Assembly: GCF_003323715.1 (NCBI RefSeq)
Contig: NZ_QOIN01000045.1
Span: 185,200-249,199, forward strand
Origin: Streptomyces diacarni
Lineage (GTDB): Bacteria > Actinomycetota > Actinomycetes > Streptomycetales > Streptomycetaceae
Direction of reading: 5' to 3'
DNA: 64,000 nt
This document shows, one piece after another, positions 8,672 through 17,305 of the stretch. Every line of letters starts with the position of its first letter. Position 1 is the stretch's first letter. The notes under the pieces were generated by a model. The model was not told where the DNA came from. It saw only the letters and a program-made list of their open reading frames with translations, and did no database searches. Made by a program: the position numbers and the translations under genes.

Positions 8672-9562
8672 GTGACACAGCTGCGGGGAGCCGCCGTCTC
8701 GGCGGCGGACTTCGGGCTCGACGGGCCGCGCGGCCCCGTCTTCGCGGGGGTCGGCTTCGCGGCGGAGGCGGGATCGCTGATCGCCGTCACGGGCCCTTCG
8801 GGGTCGGGCCGCACGTGCCTGCTGCTCGCGCTGACAGGCCGGATGAAGGCCGGGCACGGGCACGCGAAGGTCGCGGGGCACCCGCTGCCGCGGCGGATGG
8901 CGGCCGTCCGGCGCCTGACCGCCCTGGGCCAGGTTCCGGGCGTCAACGACCTGGATCCCGCGCTGACCGTCACCGAGCAGTTGCGCGAACGCGTGCTGCT
9001 GCGGCGGCGCTTCGGCGGTCCGCTGCGCTCGCTGCTGCGCACCCGCCGGGAGCGGGCCGCCGCGAGCCGGAAGCAGCTCGAAGCGGCCCTGGCCACCGCG
9101 GGCCTGGACCTGGACGCGTTGCCCAAGGGCGGCCGTACGGCCGTACGGGATCTGGAGCGCCTGGAGGAGCTGAGGCTGTCGGTGGCGCTCGCCCTGCTGG
9201 GCGAGCCCGGGCTGCTGGCCGTCGACGACCTCGATCTCAAGCTCTCCGAGGCCGAACGCGGGGCCGCCTGGGCGCTGCTGCGCGCGGTGGCGGACACGGG
9301 CGTCACCGTGCTCGCGGTGTGCAGCGAGCCACCCGGCGAGGGCGCCGTGGTGGTCCGCACCCGTACCGGCGACGGGGAAGTCGGCGACCGGGCGGACGGC
9401 GACCGGGCGGACGGCGACCGGGCGGACGGCGACCGGCCGTCCGGAGGCAAGACAGCCGGGGGCAAGGCAGACGGCGACCGGGCCGACGGCGACCGGGCTG
9501 CCGCGCGGGAGACGGACAAGGAGGGGGCGGCCGATGCGATCGCCGAGGCTGGCCGCGCTTGA
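8672..9562 (+). CDS. ABC-type ATPase-like protein with degenerate motifs
   Basis: A 296-residue protein with an ABC ATPase fold, encoded directly before a YhgE/Pip membrane protein and probably its partner. The P-loop is GPSGSGRT (residues 41-48), so the catalytic lysine is replaced by arginine. The Walker B region is LLAVDDLD, with Asp where the catalytic Glu normally sits. I cannot find an LSGGQ signature; LERLEELRLSVALAL occupies its place. The C-terminal ~60 residues are Gly/Asp/Arg-rich repeats of GDRAD encoded by 15-bp tandem repeats. GTG start with GGGAGG upstream. Whether it hydrolyses ATP is doubtful from sequence. It overlaps the next gene by 29 bases. Confidence 0.75.
   Translation: MTQLRGAAVSAADFGLDGPRGPVFAGVGFAAEAGSLIAVTGPSGSGRTCLLLALTGRMKAGHGHAKVAGHPLPRRMAAVRRLTALGQVPGVNDLDPALTVTEQLRERVLLRRRFGGPLRSLLRTRRERAAASRKQLEAALATAGLDLDALPKGGRTAVRDLERLEELRLSVALALLGEPGLLAVDDLDLKLSEAERGAAWALLRAVADTGVTVLAVCSEPPGEGAVVVRTRTGDGEVGDRADGDRADGDRADGDRPSGGKTAGGKADGDRADGDRAAARETDKEGAADAIAEAGRA
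9383..9497. repeat. 15-bp in-frame tandem repeat in the ABC ATPase gene
   Basis: The unit GGCGACCGGGCGGAC runs from 9383 to 9436 (three full copies plus nine bases) and reappears with one change at 9473-9497. Each unit encodes Gly-Asp-Arg-Ala-Asp, so copy-number change would keep the reading frame. Confidence 0.85.
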
Positions 9563-11756
9563 GCTGAAGCGGTTCGGCAGGGGTCGGCTGCCGCGCGCGG
9601 CGATGGCCGCGATGCTGCTGCTGCCGCTGCTGTACGGCGCGCTGTACCTGTGGTCGTTCTGGGACCCGTACGACCGTCTGGACAAGATCCCGGTGGCGCT
9701 GGTGAACGAGGACCAGGGCGCCACCGCCGAGGGCAAGAAGATCACCGCGGGCGACGACATCGTCCACGGGCTGCACGACAGCGACTCGTTCGACTGGCGT
9801 CAGACCAGCGCGAAGGACGCGCGCAAGGGCGTCGAGGACGGGCGGTACTACCTGTCGCTGACCGTGCCGAAGGACTTCAGCAAGCGGGTCTCCTCCAGTT
9901 CCGGGGACTCCCCCGTGACGGGCGCTTTGAAGGTGCGCACGAACGACGCCAACAACTACATCGTCGGGCAGCTCTCCCGCACCGTCTTCTCCGAGGTGCG
10001 GGCCAGTGCCTCCAGCAAGGTCTCGCGCGGCTTCTACGACAACATCTACCTCTCGTTCTCCACGCTGCACGGCAAGACGGCGGACGCCGCCAAGGGCGCC
10101 GACGACCTCGGCGACGGCATCGGCAGGGCCAAGGAGGGCGCGGGCAAGCTCAAGGGCGGGCTCGGCGAGGCCGAAGGGGGCAGCGACAGCCTCAAGGACG
10201 GCACCGCGACGCTGCACGAGGGCGCCGGCACGCTCGCCTCGGGCGCGGGGCAGGTCGCCGAGGGCACCCAGAAGCTGGCCGACAAGGTGAACGGCGCGGC
10301 CGGCGCCGTACGCCCCTACCTGGACGAGCACAGCGGCGACATCGGCAAGGCCGCCCGCGGGGTCGCCCGGACGAGCGAGACGCTCAAGAAGAACCTCGGC
10401 GAGCTGCCCGACGCGGCCCGGCGCGCCAAGACGGACTCGCGCGAGGCCGCCGACGCCCTCTCGACGCTGTACGAGAACCGGTGCGGCAAGGACACCGGCG
10501 GCACCGGCGCACCGACGCGCCCGTCGACAGGGCCGTCAGCCGACCCGTCCGCAGGGCCCACCGCCCCGTCCGCCGGGCCGTCGGACGGCGCGTCGCCGGG
10601 GCCCTCCGGAGGGGCCGGGAGCGGCACGCCGAAGGACCTCGCCGCGGAGTCCTGCCCGCAGCTGAAGAAGGCCGCCGACGCGGCCGAGCGGTCCGCCACG
10701 ATCGCCGCGAAGGTCGACGGGTACGTCAAGAACGAGAAGCACCTCGACGAACTCGGCGGCCACCTCGACGACCTCGGTACGGCGGCCACCGCGCTGGCCG
10801 ACCGCGCCCCGCACCTCACGCAGGACGTGGACGCGGCCGTACGGCAGATCAACAAGCTCAACAGGGGCGCCCACGCGGTCTCCACGGGGGCGCACACGCT
10901 CCAGACGGGGCTGGGCACCGCCAAGGACGGGGCGGCCACCCTCGACACCGGGCTCGGCAAGCTGTCCGACGGTGCCGCAAGCCTCGACGGGGGGCTGTTC
11001 AAGCTGGCGGACGGCTCGGGGAAGCTGGCAGGCGGCCTGCACGACGGCGTGCGGCAGATACCCGATCTGGGCCACAAGGAGCGCGACGCGCGGACCGGCG
11101 TGATGGCCGACCCGGTCGGCCTGGCCTCGGACACGGCGCACGCGGCGCCCAACTACGGCACGGGTTTCGCCCCGTACTTCATCCCGCTGTCGCTGTGGGT
11201 CGGCGCCATGGTCGCCTACATGCTGCTCCAGCCGCTCAACAAGCGGGCGCTGGCGGCCGGGGCGCCCGGCTGGCGGATCGCGCTGGCGGGCTGGCTGCCG
11301 GTGGCCGCGATCGGGGTGGCGCAGGTGGCCGCGCTGATGAGCGTGCTGCACTGGGCGCTGGGGCTCCAGATGGCGCGCGGCGCGGCCACGGTGGGCTTCC
11401 TGCTGCTGGTGACGGCGTGCTTCACCGCGCTCGTGCAGTTCCTCAACGCCCGGTTCGGGCCCGCGGGCAGAATCCTCGTCCTGGCGATGCTGATGCTCCA
11501 GCTGACCTCGGCGGGCGGCACGTACCCGATCCAGACCAGCCCCGGCTTCTTCAACGCGCTGCACCCCTTCCTGCCCATGAGTTACGTGGTGGACGGGTTG
11601 CGCCACCTGATCACCGGCGGTCAGCTGTGGCCCGTGTGGCGGGCGTGCCTGGTGCTGCTCGCGTTCGCGGTCGGTGCCCTCGCGCTGACGGCGCTCACCG
11701 CGCGCCGCAAGCAGGTGTGGACGCTGGAGCGGCTCCGCCCGGAGATCTCGCTGTGA
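9534..11756 (+). CDS. YhgE/Pip family membrane protein
   Basis: A 740-residue protein. An N-terminal membrane segment (about residues 22-42) is followed by FWDPYDRLDKIPVALVNED, characteristic of YhgE/Pip proteins. A long extracytoplasmic region then contains repeated heptad-like motifs (GAGKLKGGLGEAEGG, LHEGAGTLASGAGQ, LDTGLGKLSDGAASL) and a Pro/Ser/Thr-Gly insert near residues 325-365. The C-terminal ABC-2-type membrane domain has about five segments (residues 545-725). The family includes phage-infection and ESX-like secretion proteins; the substrate here is unknown. ATG 9534 has AAGGAGG upstream and lies inside the ABC ATPase gene, so the two are coupled. Confidence 0.88.
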   Translation: MRSPRLAALELKRFGRGRLPRAAMAAMLLLPLLYGALYLWSFWDPYDRLDKIPVALVNEDQGATAEGKKITAGDDIVHGLHDSDSFDWRQTSAKDARKGVEDGRYYLSLTVPKDFSKRVSSSSGDSPVTGALKVRTNDANNYIVGQLSRTVFSEVRASASSKVSRGFYDNIYLSFSTLHGKTADAAKGADDLGDGIGRAKEGAGKLKGGLGEAEGGSDSLKDGTATLHEGAGTLASGAGQVAEGTQKLADKVNGAAGAVRPYLDEHSGDIGKAARGVARTSETLKKNLGELPDAARRAKTDSREAADALSTLYENRCGKDTGGTGAPTRPSTGPSADPSAGPTAPSAGPSDGASPGPSGGAGSGTPKDLAAESCPQLKKAADAAERSATIAAKVDGYVKNEKHLDELGGHLDDLGTAATALADRAPHLTQDVDAAVRQINKLNRGAHAVSTGAHTLQTGLGTAKDGAATLDTGLGKLSDGAASLDGGLFKLADGSGKLAGGLHDGVRQIPDLGHKERDARTGVMADPVGLASDTAHAAPNYGTGFAPYFIPLSLWVGAMVAYMLLQPLNKRALAAGAPGWRIALAGWLPVAAIGVAQVAALMSVLHWALGLQMARGAATVGFLLLVTACFTALVQFLNARFGPAGRILVLAMLMLQLTSAGGTYPIQTSPGFFNALHPFLPMSYVVDGLRHLITGGQLWPVWRACLVLLAFAVGALALTALTARRKQVWTLERLRPEISL

Positions 11757-11858
11757 GGCCCGTGGACCGATGCCGCACGTCCCGAAACGGACCCCGCGCC
11801 GCCCGGGAACGGGTGCCGCGCGGGCGGGGCGCCTCGCCCGGCGGAGGAGAATGACCGC

Positions 11859-12485
11859 ATGACGAGTGCCCGCACCACCAGTCCACGCAGCCGCACCGCC
11901 ACCCGGGACAAGCTCTTCCAGGCGGCGGTGACCCTCATCGCCGAGCAGGGGTTCTCCTCCACCACGGTGGAGGAGATCGCCGAACGGGCCGGGGTCGCCA
12001 AGGGCACGGTCTACTACAACTTCGCCAGCAAGACCGAGCTGTTCGAGGAGCTGCTGCGGCACGGGGTGGAACTGCTCACCACCGACCTGCGGCAGGCCGC
12101 CGAGCGGACCGCGGAGCGGGGCGGCGGCCGGGTGGACGCGCTCGACGCCATGGTCCGCGCGGGCCTGGTGTTCATCGACCACTACCCGGCCTTCACCCAG
12201 CTGTACGTGGCCGAACTGTGGCGCACGGGGCGCGCCTGGAACGACACCCTGCTGATGGTGCGCCAGGAGGCCGTCGCCGTGGTGGAGAGCGTGCTGCGGG
12301 CCGGGGTCGCCGAGGGCGAGCTCAGCGAGGAGATCGACGTCCAGCTCACGGCGGCCGCGCTCGTGGGCATGGTGCTGGTCGCCGCGCTCGACTGGAAGGC
12401 CTTCCAGCCCGAGCGCTCGCTCGAAGACGTCCACGCGGCCCTGTCCCTGCTGCTCCAGGGCCGCGTCGCCGGCCACCCCCGCTGA
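11859..12485 (+). CDS. TetR-family regulator
   Basis: A 208-residue TetR/AcrR regulator. The N-terminal helix-turn-helix spans about residues 12-60 (TRDKLFQAAVTLIAEQGF, VEEIAERAGVAKGTVYYNF). The C-terminal helical domain would bind a ligand. ATG 11859 is preceded by GGAGGA. It is the third gene of the ABC/YhgE locus, 102 bases after the YhgE stop, and probably represses it through the palindrome at 8588-8615. No comparable palindrome stands directly before its own start, so it may be cotranscribed and autoregulated through the operon. Confidence 0.88.
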   Translation: MTSARTTSPRSRTATRDKLFQAAVTLIAEQGFSSTTVEEIAERAGVAKGTVYYNFASKTELFEELLRHGVELLTTDLRQAAERTAERGGGRVDALDAMVRAGLVFIDHYPAFTQLYVAELWRTGRAWNDTLLMVRQEAVAVVESVLRAGVAEGELSEEIDVQLTAAALVGMVLVAALDWKAFQPERSLEDVHAALSLLLQGRVAGHPR

Positions 12486-12645
12486 GACACGCGCCGGGTC
12501 GGCAACCGCTCCGGGCGCCTCTCGGCTGCCCGCTCCCGGGAGGGCGAACGGTCTCGTTCCGCGGCCCCGTGTCAGCGGTCCGGTACCCCGCCCTCCCGTG
12601 GCCCTCACTCTGCCGCCCGCGCCACCCCGCCTCCATCGGCGTTCC

Positions 12646-12677
12646 TACTCAAGAGCCCACCTGAGTACGGCTACCTA
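12646..12677. promoter_or_regulatory. Inverted repeat and MacR-box-like sequence
   Basis: TACTCA (12646-12651) and TGAGTA (12662-12667) form an inverted repeat with a 10-base spacer. The right part, TGAGTACGGCTACCTA (12662-12677), matches 11 of 14 defined positions of the TGAGTAC-NN-GTACTCA site I recall for Streptomyces MacR, whose homologue is encoded at 34377-35084. It ends 46 bases before the oxidoreductase start. Confidence 0.35.
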
Positions 12678-12723
12678 GCCGCCCCCTCAGCGCCTGCCCC
12701 CGGAAAGGCTAGAGTCGCTGGTC

Positions 12724-14184
12724 ATGGGACGGATCGCGGTGGTCAGTGCGGGTCTTGGCGGAATGGCGGCGGCCGCGCGGCTCGCCGTCGCGGGCCACGA
12801 GGTGACGGTGTACGAGCGGAGCGGCACCTACGGCGGCGCCGTGCGGCGGTACGCCCGTGACGGGTTCGCCTTCGACACGGGCCCTGGGCTGCTGCACCTG
12901 CCTGCCGTCTACCGCGACCTGTTCGTCAAGACAGGCCGTGAGCGGCTCGAGGACCTGGTGGACCTGGTCCAGGTGCCGGTCACGGCGCGGCACGTCTTCG
13001 AGGACGGTACGGACGTCACGCTGCCGAACGCGTCACGGGGCAGGGTTGTCGCCGCGCTGGACGACGGGCTCGGCGCCGGCGCGGGCGAGCGCTGGGCACA
13101 GCTGCTGACCCGGGCCCGCGAGGCGTGGGAGGCGTGCCGGCGCCCGCTGCTGGAGGAGCCGCTGCGCGAGGAGCCGTCCTCGCGGGGGGCACTGGCACAA
13201 GACGGCGCCTACCCCGCGCTCCGCAGGAGGGTGCTGCCGCGCCTCCCCCGGGTGCTGGGCGGGCGGGGCGTCCCGCGGCCGACGCTGGCCGAGGTTGCGG
13301 ACGGCGAACTGCGCGATCCGCGGCTGGCGGCGATGCTGTGCGGTGGCGTGGCGGCGCACGGTCTGGACCCGGCGCGTACTCCGGCCAGCGCGGCGATGCT
13401 GGCCTACGTCGAGGACTCGTTCGGCACCTGGTACGTGCGGGGCGGCGGCATGCGGGCGCTCGCCGACGCGCTGCACGAGCGGTGCCGCCGGCGGCGGGTG
13501 GCCTTCCGCTTCGGCTGCTCGGTGGCGGCCGTACGGGAGAAGGACGGGCGGGCGGCCGGTCTCGAGCTGGCCGACGGCAGCGCCCTCGACGCGGACGCGG
13601 TGCTCGCGGGCGGCGGCCCCGCTGCGCCGGGCGGACCCGCCGACACGGGCGCCGGGGCGGCGCGGCTGACCGTGCTGCTGGCACTGCGGGGCGCCCGGCC
13701 CCAGGGCACCGCGCACCGCACGCTGCTGCACGGCGCCCCCGGACCCGGCGGGCCGCTGACGGTGCTGCGCCCCGACGATCCGGCGCTGCGGCCCGACGAC
13801 GCGCACGAGACGGCGGTCCTCAGCCTGCCGGTGCCACCGGGTGCGGTAACGGGGAGCGGCGAGGCCGAAGAGCTGGCCGGGCGGCTGCTGGCCGCGGCGG
13901 ACGAGGCAGGTCTCGGACTGGGCGAGCGGCTGCTGTGGCACGAGGTGCGCACCCCCGCGCACAACGAGGCCGAGACGGGCGCCCCCGGCGGCCGGGTCCC
14001 GCCGCCCTCGCTGCCGGGTGCCGGCGGCGCCTTCCTGCGCCCGGCGAACCAGGCGTCGCCGCTGTCCGGTCTGTACGCGGTCGGCGGCTGGTCCCATCCG
14101 GGCGGCGGGCTTCCGGCGGCGGGGATGTCGGGTGCCATGGCGGCGGGGCTGGTCCAGGACCCGGAGTGGCGCGGCTCGGTCTGA
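12724..14184 (+). CDS. CrtI-like FAD/NAD(P)-dependent oxidoreductase
   Basis: A 486-residue protein of the phytoene-desaturase-like (CrtI/NAD(P)-binding Rossmann-like) group. The dinucleotide site is VVSAGLGGMAAAARLA, followed by VTVYERSGTYGG at the end of the second strand. The C-terminal FAD signature is LYAVGGWSHPGGGLPAAGMSGAM. The glycine motif begins SAGLGG, slightly off the usual GAGxGG. No carotenoid genes (crtE, crtB) are nearby, so a role in carotenoid synthesis is not supported and the substrate is unknown. It appears monocistronic; the 238 bases upstream hold the inverted repeat at 12646-12677. Confidence 0.8.
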   Translation: MGRIAVVSAGLGGMAAAARLAVAGHEVTVYERSGTYGGAVRRYARDGFAFDTGPGLLHLPAVYRDLFVKTGRERLEDLVDLVQVPVTARHVFEDGTDVTLPNASRGRVVAALDDGLGAGAGERWAQLLTRAREAWEACRRPLLEEPLREEPSSRGALAQDGAYPALRRRVLPRLPRVLGGRGVPRPTLAEVADGELRDPRLAAMLCGGVAAHGLDPARTPASAAMLAYVEDSFGTWYVRGGGMRALADALHERCRRRRVAFRFGCSVAAVREKDGRAAGLELADGSALDADAVLAGGGPAAPGGPADTGAGAARLTVLLALRGARPQGTAHRTLLHGAPGPGGPLTVLRPDDPALRPDDAHETAVLSLPVPPGAVTGSGEAEELAGRLLAAADEAGLGLGERLLWHEVRTPAHNEAETGAPGGRVPPPSLPGAGGAFLRPANQASPLSGLYAVGGWSHPGGGLPAAGMSGAMAAGLVQDPEWRGSV

Positions 14185-14305
14185 GCCGCCGTCCCGCGCC
14201 CCACGCCGGTCGGCCTGCGGCCCGGGCCGGGGGCTGTCTGCGCCCCCTGACGGACGGGAGGGCGGAGGACGCCCGTGCCCGTCCGGTCGCGCCGGGCGTG
14301 CGGCC

Positions 14306-15484
14306 TCAGTGCCTGCCGTCGCCGTAGTAGCCCTGCGGGTAGGGGTGGGCCTGCGGTTGCTGCGCCCAGCCGTCGGCGGATCCGTCGCCGTAGGGGGCCC
14401 CTTCGACGGGCTCGGCCCCGTAACCGTAGGGGTCCTGAGACTGGTCCTGCGGCGGTGGCGGGGTGCCGTCGCGCTGTTGCGGCACCCAGACGCCGCCCGG
14501 CGGGGTCTCGGGCACGCCGGGGTAGTACGGCTGCTGCGGCGTGGCCGGGTATCCGTAACCGGCGTACTGGCCCTGCTCCTCGGCGCCGAAGGTGCCGTAG
14601 CCCCCGTACGGGTCCGGGGACTCCTGGTACGCCTGGTAGTCGGGGTACGGGGTGTGCTCCGGGTAGCCGAAAGCGCTCTGGTAGGCGGAGTCGTCCGCTC
14701 CCGTGCCCTGGTGGAAGGGGTCCGTGTGGCCCGCGGGCTGCGCGTAGTCCGGGTAGTCCGGGTATCCCCGCGCCGGGTAGGGCCCGCCGGGTCCCGCGTC
14801 GTAGGCGTAGGCCTGCGTCTCGCCGGGCGCGCCGCCGAAGACGGAGGGCTCCTCCTCGTAACCGCCGTACCCCGGGGAGGGGACGTAGCCCTGGTGTCCT
14901 TCCCAGGCCGGCTGCTGGTCGTAGCCGGGCATCGGGTCGTGGCCGGGCGTCCCGGCGTAGCCCGGGTCTGCGTACCCGGCGGACTCGGCGGACTCGGCGC
15001 CGCCCGGCTGGTCGTAGCCGGAGGGCCCGTAGCCCGTCTGCCCGTAGCCGGCCTGCCCGTAGTCGTCGACCGGCTCGGGGAGCGGGACCTGGACCGGCGT
15101 GGTCTCGGGGGCGTCGGCGAAGGGGGCCGATTCGGCGCCGGGGCCGTGGGTGCGCAGATCGGTGACTTCCAGGGAGGGGTCCGCCGCGCCGGGGGTGCCC
15201 CCGGCGCGGCGGCGCCGGCTCGCACCGGGGCCGCGGTAGGTCCAGCCCTCGGTGAAGCCGCTGCGGACGGAGAGCGTCACGAAGGTCTGTCCGAGAGCGA
15301 AGGCCGCGATGCCCAGGCCGATCACGATGACGGACGGCAGCGCCGTGGTGCCGACGACGACGGCGAGGAAGCCGCCGAAGGCCAGCAGCCGCCAGCGCAG
15401 CCGCGCCTTGTACTGGAGCAGCACCTCGCCCAGCAGCCACAGCGCCACGACGCCGAACGCGATATAGAGGACCGTCCAGCCCAT
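14306..15484 (-). CDS. Membrane protein with long Tyr/Gly/Pro-rich tail
   Basis: A 392-residue protein of unknown function. The first ~75 residues hold three hydrophobic segments (WTVLYIAFGVVALWLLGEV; LLAFGGFLAVVVGTTALPSV; IVIGLGIAAFALGQTFVTL). The remaining ~290 residues are low complexity, rich in Tyr, Gly, Pro and Gln with repeated GYG/GYDQ/YPDY motifs, and are probably disordered and cytoplasmic. Similar architecture is common in actinobacterial membrane proteins linked to envelope assembly, but I cannot assign a role. It lies just upstream of and parallel to nothing obvious; metF precedes it on the same strand with only 37 bases between, so the two may be cotranscribed. Confidence 0.7.
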   Translation of the reverse strand: MGWTVLYIAFGVVALWLLGEVLLQYKARLRWRLLAFGGFLAVVVGTTALPSVIVIGLGIAAFALGQTFVTLSVRSGFTEGWTYRGPGASRRRRAGGTPGAADPSLEVTDLRTHGPGAESAPFADAPETTPVQVPLPEPVDDYGQAGYGQTGYGPSGYDQPGGAESAESAGYADPGYAGTPGHDPMPGYDQQPAWEGHQGYVPSPGYGGYEEEPSVFGGAPGETQAYAYDAGPGGPYPARGYPDYPDYAQPAGHTDPFHQGTGADDSAYQSAFGYPEHTPYPDYQAYQESPDPYGGYGTFGAEEQGQYAGYGYPATPQQPYYPGVPETPPGGVWVPQQRDGTPPPPQDQSQDPYGYGAEPVEGAPYGDGSADGWAQQPQAHPYPQGYYGDGRH

Positions 15485-15521
15485 CTACGCCCCTCTTCCG
15501 CTCCCCGGCTGCCTCGCGGTC

Positions 15522-16448
15522 TTAAGGCAGCTGGGCCTTCTGCCGAAGACCCAGATTCTGGTGGATTTCCAGCGTCGCCGTGGAGTGGTTGAGCGTAATG
15601 AAATGCAGTCCCGGGACGCCCTCGGCCATCAGCCTCGCACACAAGTCTGTGGCGTACTCGATACCGACAGAGCGTACCGCCGCCGGATCGTCCTCCACCG
15701 CCCGGAGTCGTTCCACCATCCCGTCGGGGAGGGTGGCGTTGCTCAGCTGCGCGAACCGCTCGATCTGCTTCACGTTCGTGACGGGCATGATCTCCGGGAT
15801 GATGGGCGTCGGGCAGCCCGCGGCGGCGGCGCGGTCGCGCAGCCGCAGGTAGTCCTCGGCCCGGAAGAACATCTGGGTGATGGCGTAGTCGGCACCGGCC
15901 TTGCACTTGTTCACGAAGTGCCTGATGTCCGAATCCCAGTCGGTGGAGCGGGGGTGCATCTCGGGGAAGGCGGCGACACCGACGCAGAAGTCGCCGGACT
16001 CCTTGATCAGCTCGACGAGTTCGGCGGCGTAGCCGATGCCCTCCGGGTGCTTGACCCACTCCCCCAGCGGATCGCCGGGCGGGTCACCGCGCAGCGCCAG
16101 CACGTCGCGGATACCGGCGTCGGCGTACTGCCCGATGACGTTGCGCAGTTCGGTCCGCGAGTGGTTCACGGCGGTGAGGTGCGCGACCGGGGTGAGGGTC
16201 GTCTCGTTGGCGATGCGCTCGGTGTTGCGGACGGTGCCCTCGCGGGAGGAGCCGCCGGCGCCGTAGGTGACGGAGACGAAGGTCGGGGAGACCGCCTCGA
16301 TGCGGCGCAGCGCGTTCCACAGGGTCCGCTCGCCCTTCTCGGTCTTCGGCGCGAAGAACTCGAAGGAGAAGGACTGCTCGCCGCTCGCGAGCTTGTCACG
16401 CACGGTCGGCGGACGGTCTGTCCTGGGAGCTGAGATACCGATGGCCAT
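15522..16448 (-). CDS. metF: Methylenetetrahydrofolate reductase
   Basis: A 308-residue TIM-barrel flavoprotein that reduces 5,10-methylene-THF to 5-methyl-THF for methionine synthesis. Recognisable parts are FSFEFFAPKTEKGE near the N-terminus (catalytic Glu), FVSVTYGAGGSSREGT, DVLALRGDPPGDP (flavin/folate region) and ITQMFFRAEDYL. The length is normal. On the minus strand TAGCCT (16455-16460) lies only about six bases before the ATG, which would give a leaderless transcript. A perfect 17-bp palindrome lies at 16532-16548, about 85 bases upstream, and may be its operator. Confidence 0.93.
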   Translation of the reverse strand: MAIGISAPRTDRPPTVRDKLASGEQSFSFEFFAPKTEKGERTLWNALRRIEAVSPTFVSVTYGAGGSSREGTVRNTERIANETTLTPVAHLTAVNHSRTELRNVIGQYADAGIRDVLALRGDPPGDPLGEWVKHPEGIGYAAELVELIKESGDFCVGVAAFPEMHPRSTDWDSDIRHFVNKCKAGADYAITQMFFRAEDYLRLRDRAAAAGCPTPIIPEIMPVTNVKQIERFAQLSNATLPDGMVERLRAVEDDPAAVRSVGIEYATDLCARLMAEGVPGLHFITLNHSTATLEIHQNLGLRQKAQLP

Positions 16449-16531
16449 GCATGCAGGCTAACGGCCTGGCCTGCGCAGCGGCTCGGCGCGGAGACGTTAA
16501 AGGCGGTTCTGTCCGGTTCCCGGATGGCCGA

Positions 16532-16548
16532 TGTCCACCTGGTGGACA
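16532..16548. promoter_or_regulatory. Perfect 17-bp palindrome upstream of metF
   Basis: TGTCCACC (16532-16539), a central T and GGTGGACA (16541-16548) are exactly symmetric. It lies between the 3' end of thiE and the metF promoter region. There is no T-tract, and the arms abut across one base, so it is a DNA operator rather than a terminator. The binding protein is not identified. Confidence 0.65.
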
Positions 16549-16564
16549 GCCCGGCCACTCCGTG

Positions 16565-17281
16565 CTACTGGATCGTGCCCGTTTTGTCGCCTTCGGCCGC
16601 CTCCCGCAACCGCCCCGCGAGCGAGGCGGCGGCCGCCCCCGGATCGTCCGCCCCCGTCAGCGCACGGACGACGACCGCCCTGCGAGCCCCCGCCTCCAGC
16701 ACCTGATCGAGATTCCCCGCGTCGATACCACCGATCGCGAACCACGGCCGCCCCACCGGCTCCGCCGCCGCCCTGGCCGCGGTGTGACGGACGAGATCCA
16801 GCCCCGGTGCCCTGCGGCCCGGCTTGGTGGGCGTCGGCCAGCAGGGACCCGTGCAGAAATAGTCGACACCGGGCTCCCGCAGCGCCGCATCGGCCTCGTC
16901 CGCCGCATGGGTGGAGCGGCCGATCAGCACCTCGTCACCGAGCAGCGCCCGGGCAGCCGGCACCGGCAGGTCGCCCTGGCCGAGGTGGAGCACATCGGAG
17001 CCGGCGGCGTGCGCCACATCGGCCCGGTCGTTGACCGCGAGCAGCGCGCCGTGCCGGCGGCAGGCGTCGGCGAAGACCGCGAGGTGCTCCAGCTCCTCGG
17101 CCGCCTCCATGCCCTTGTCCCGCAGCTGGACGATGTCCACACCGCCCGCCAGCACCGCGTCGAGGAACGCGGGCAGATCGCCCTGCTCCTCGCGCGCGTC
17201 GGTGCACAGGTACAGCCGGGCGCCGGCGAGCCGCTCGCGGGCGGTGGGCCGCCGCACGGCGGCGGGCGAGGTGCGGGACAT
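16565..17281 (-). CDS. thiE: Thiamine-phosphate synthase
   Basis: A 238-residue TIM-barrel enzyme that joins HMP-pyrophosphate and thiazole phosphate into thiamine phosphate. Family motifs are seen in order: VDIVQLRDKGMEAAEE, LLAVNDRADVAHAAGSDVLHLGQ, LIGRSTHAADEADAA, DYFCTGPCWPTPTKPGRRAPGL and WFAIGGIDAGNLDQVLEAGA. ATG 17281 is preceded by GGGGGGAAG. No THI element precedes it: the hairpin at 17306-17337 directly upstream ends the previous gene. It thus seems to be regulated apart from thiO-thiS-thiG. Confidence 0.93.
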   Translation of the reverse strand: MSRTSPAAVRRPTARERLAGARLYLCTDAREEQGDLPAFLDAVLAGGVDIVQLRDKGMEAAEELEHLAVFADACRRHGALLAVNDRADVAHAAGSDVLHLGQGDLPVPAARALLGDEVLIGRSTHAADEADAALREPGVDYFCTGPCWPTPTKPGRRAPGLDLVRHTAARAAAEPVGRPWFAIGGIDAGNLDQVLEAGARRAVVVRALTGADDPGAAAASLAGRLREAAEGDKTGTIQ

Positions 17282-17305
17282 GGCGGTGTACTTCCCCCCA
17301 GGAGG

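Noticed and set aside
12724..14184. Carotenoid biosynthesis gene
   Set aside because: CrtI-like fold only; no crtE, crtB or crtY nearby.
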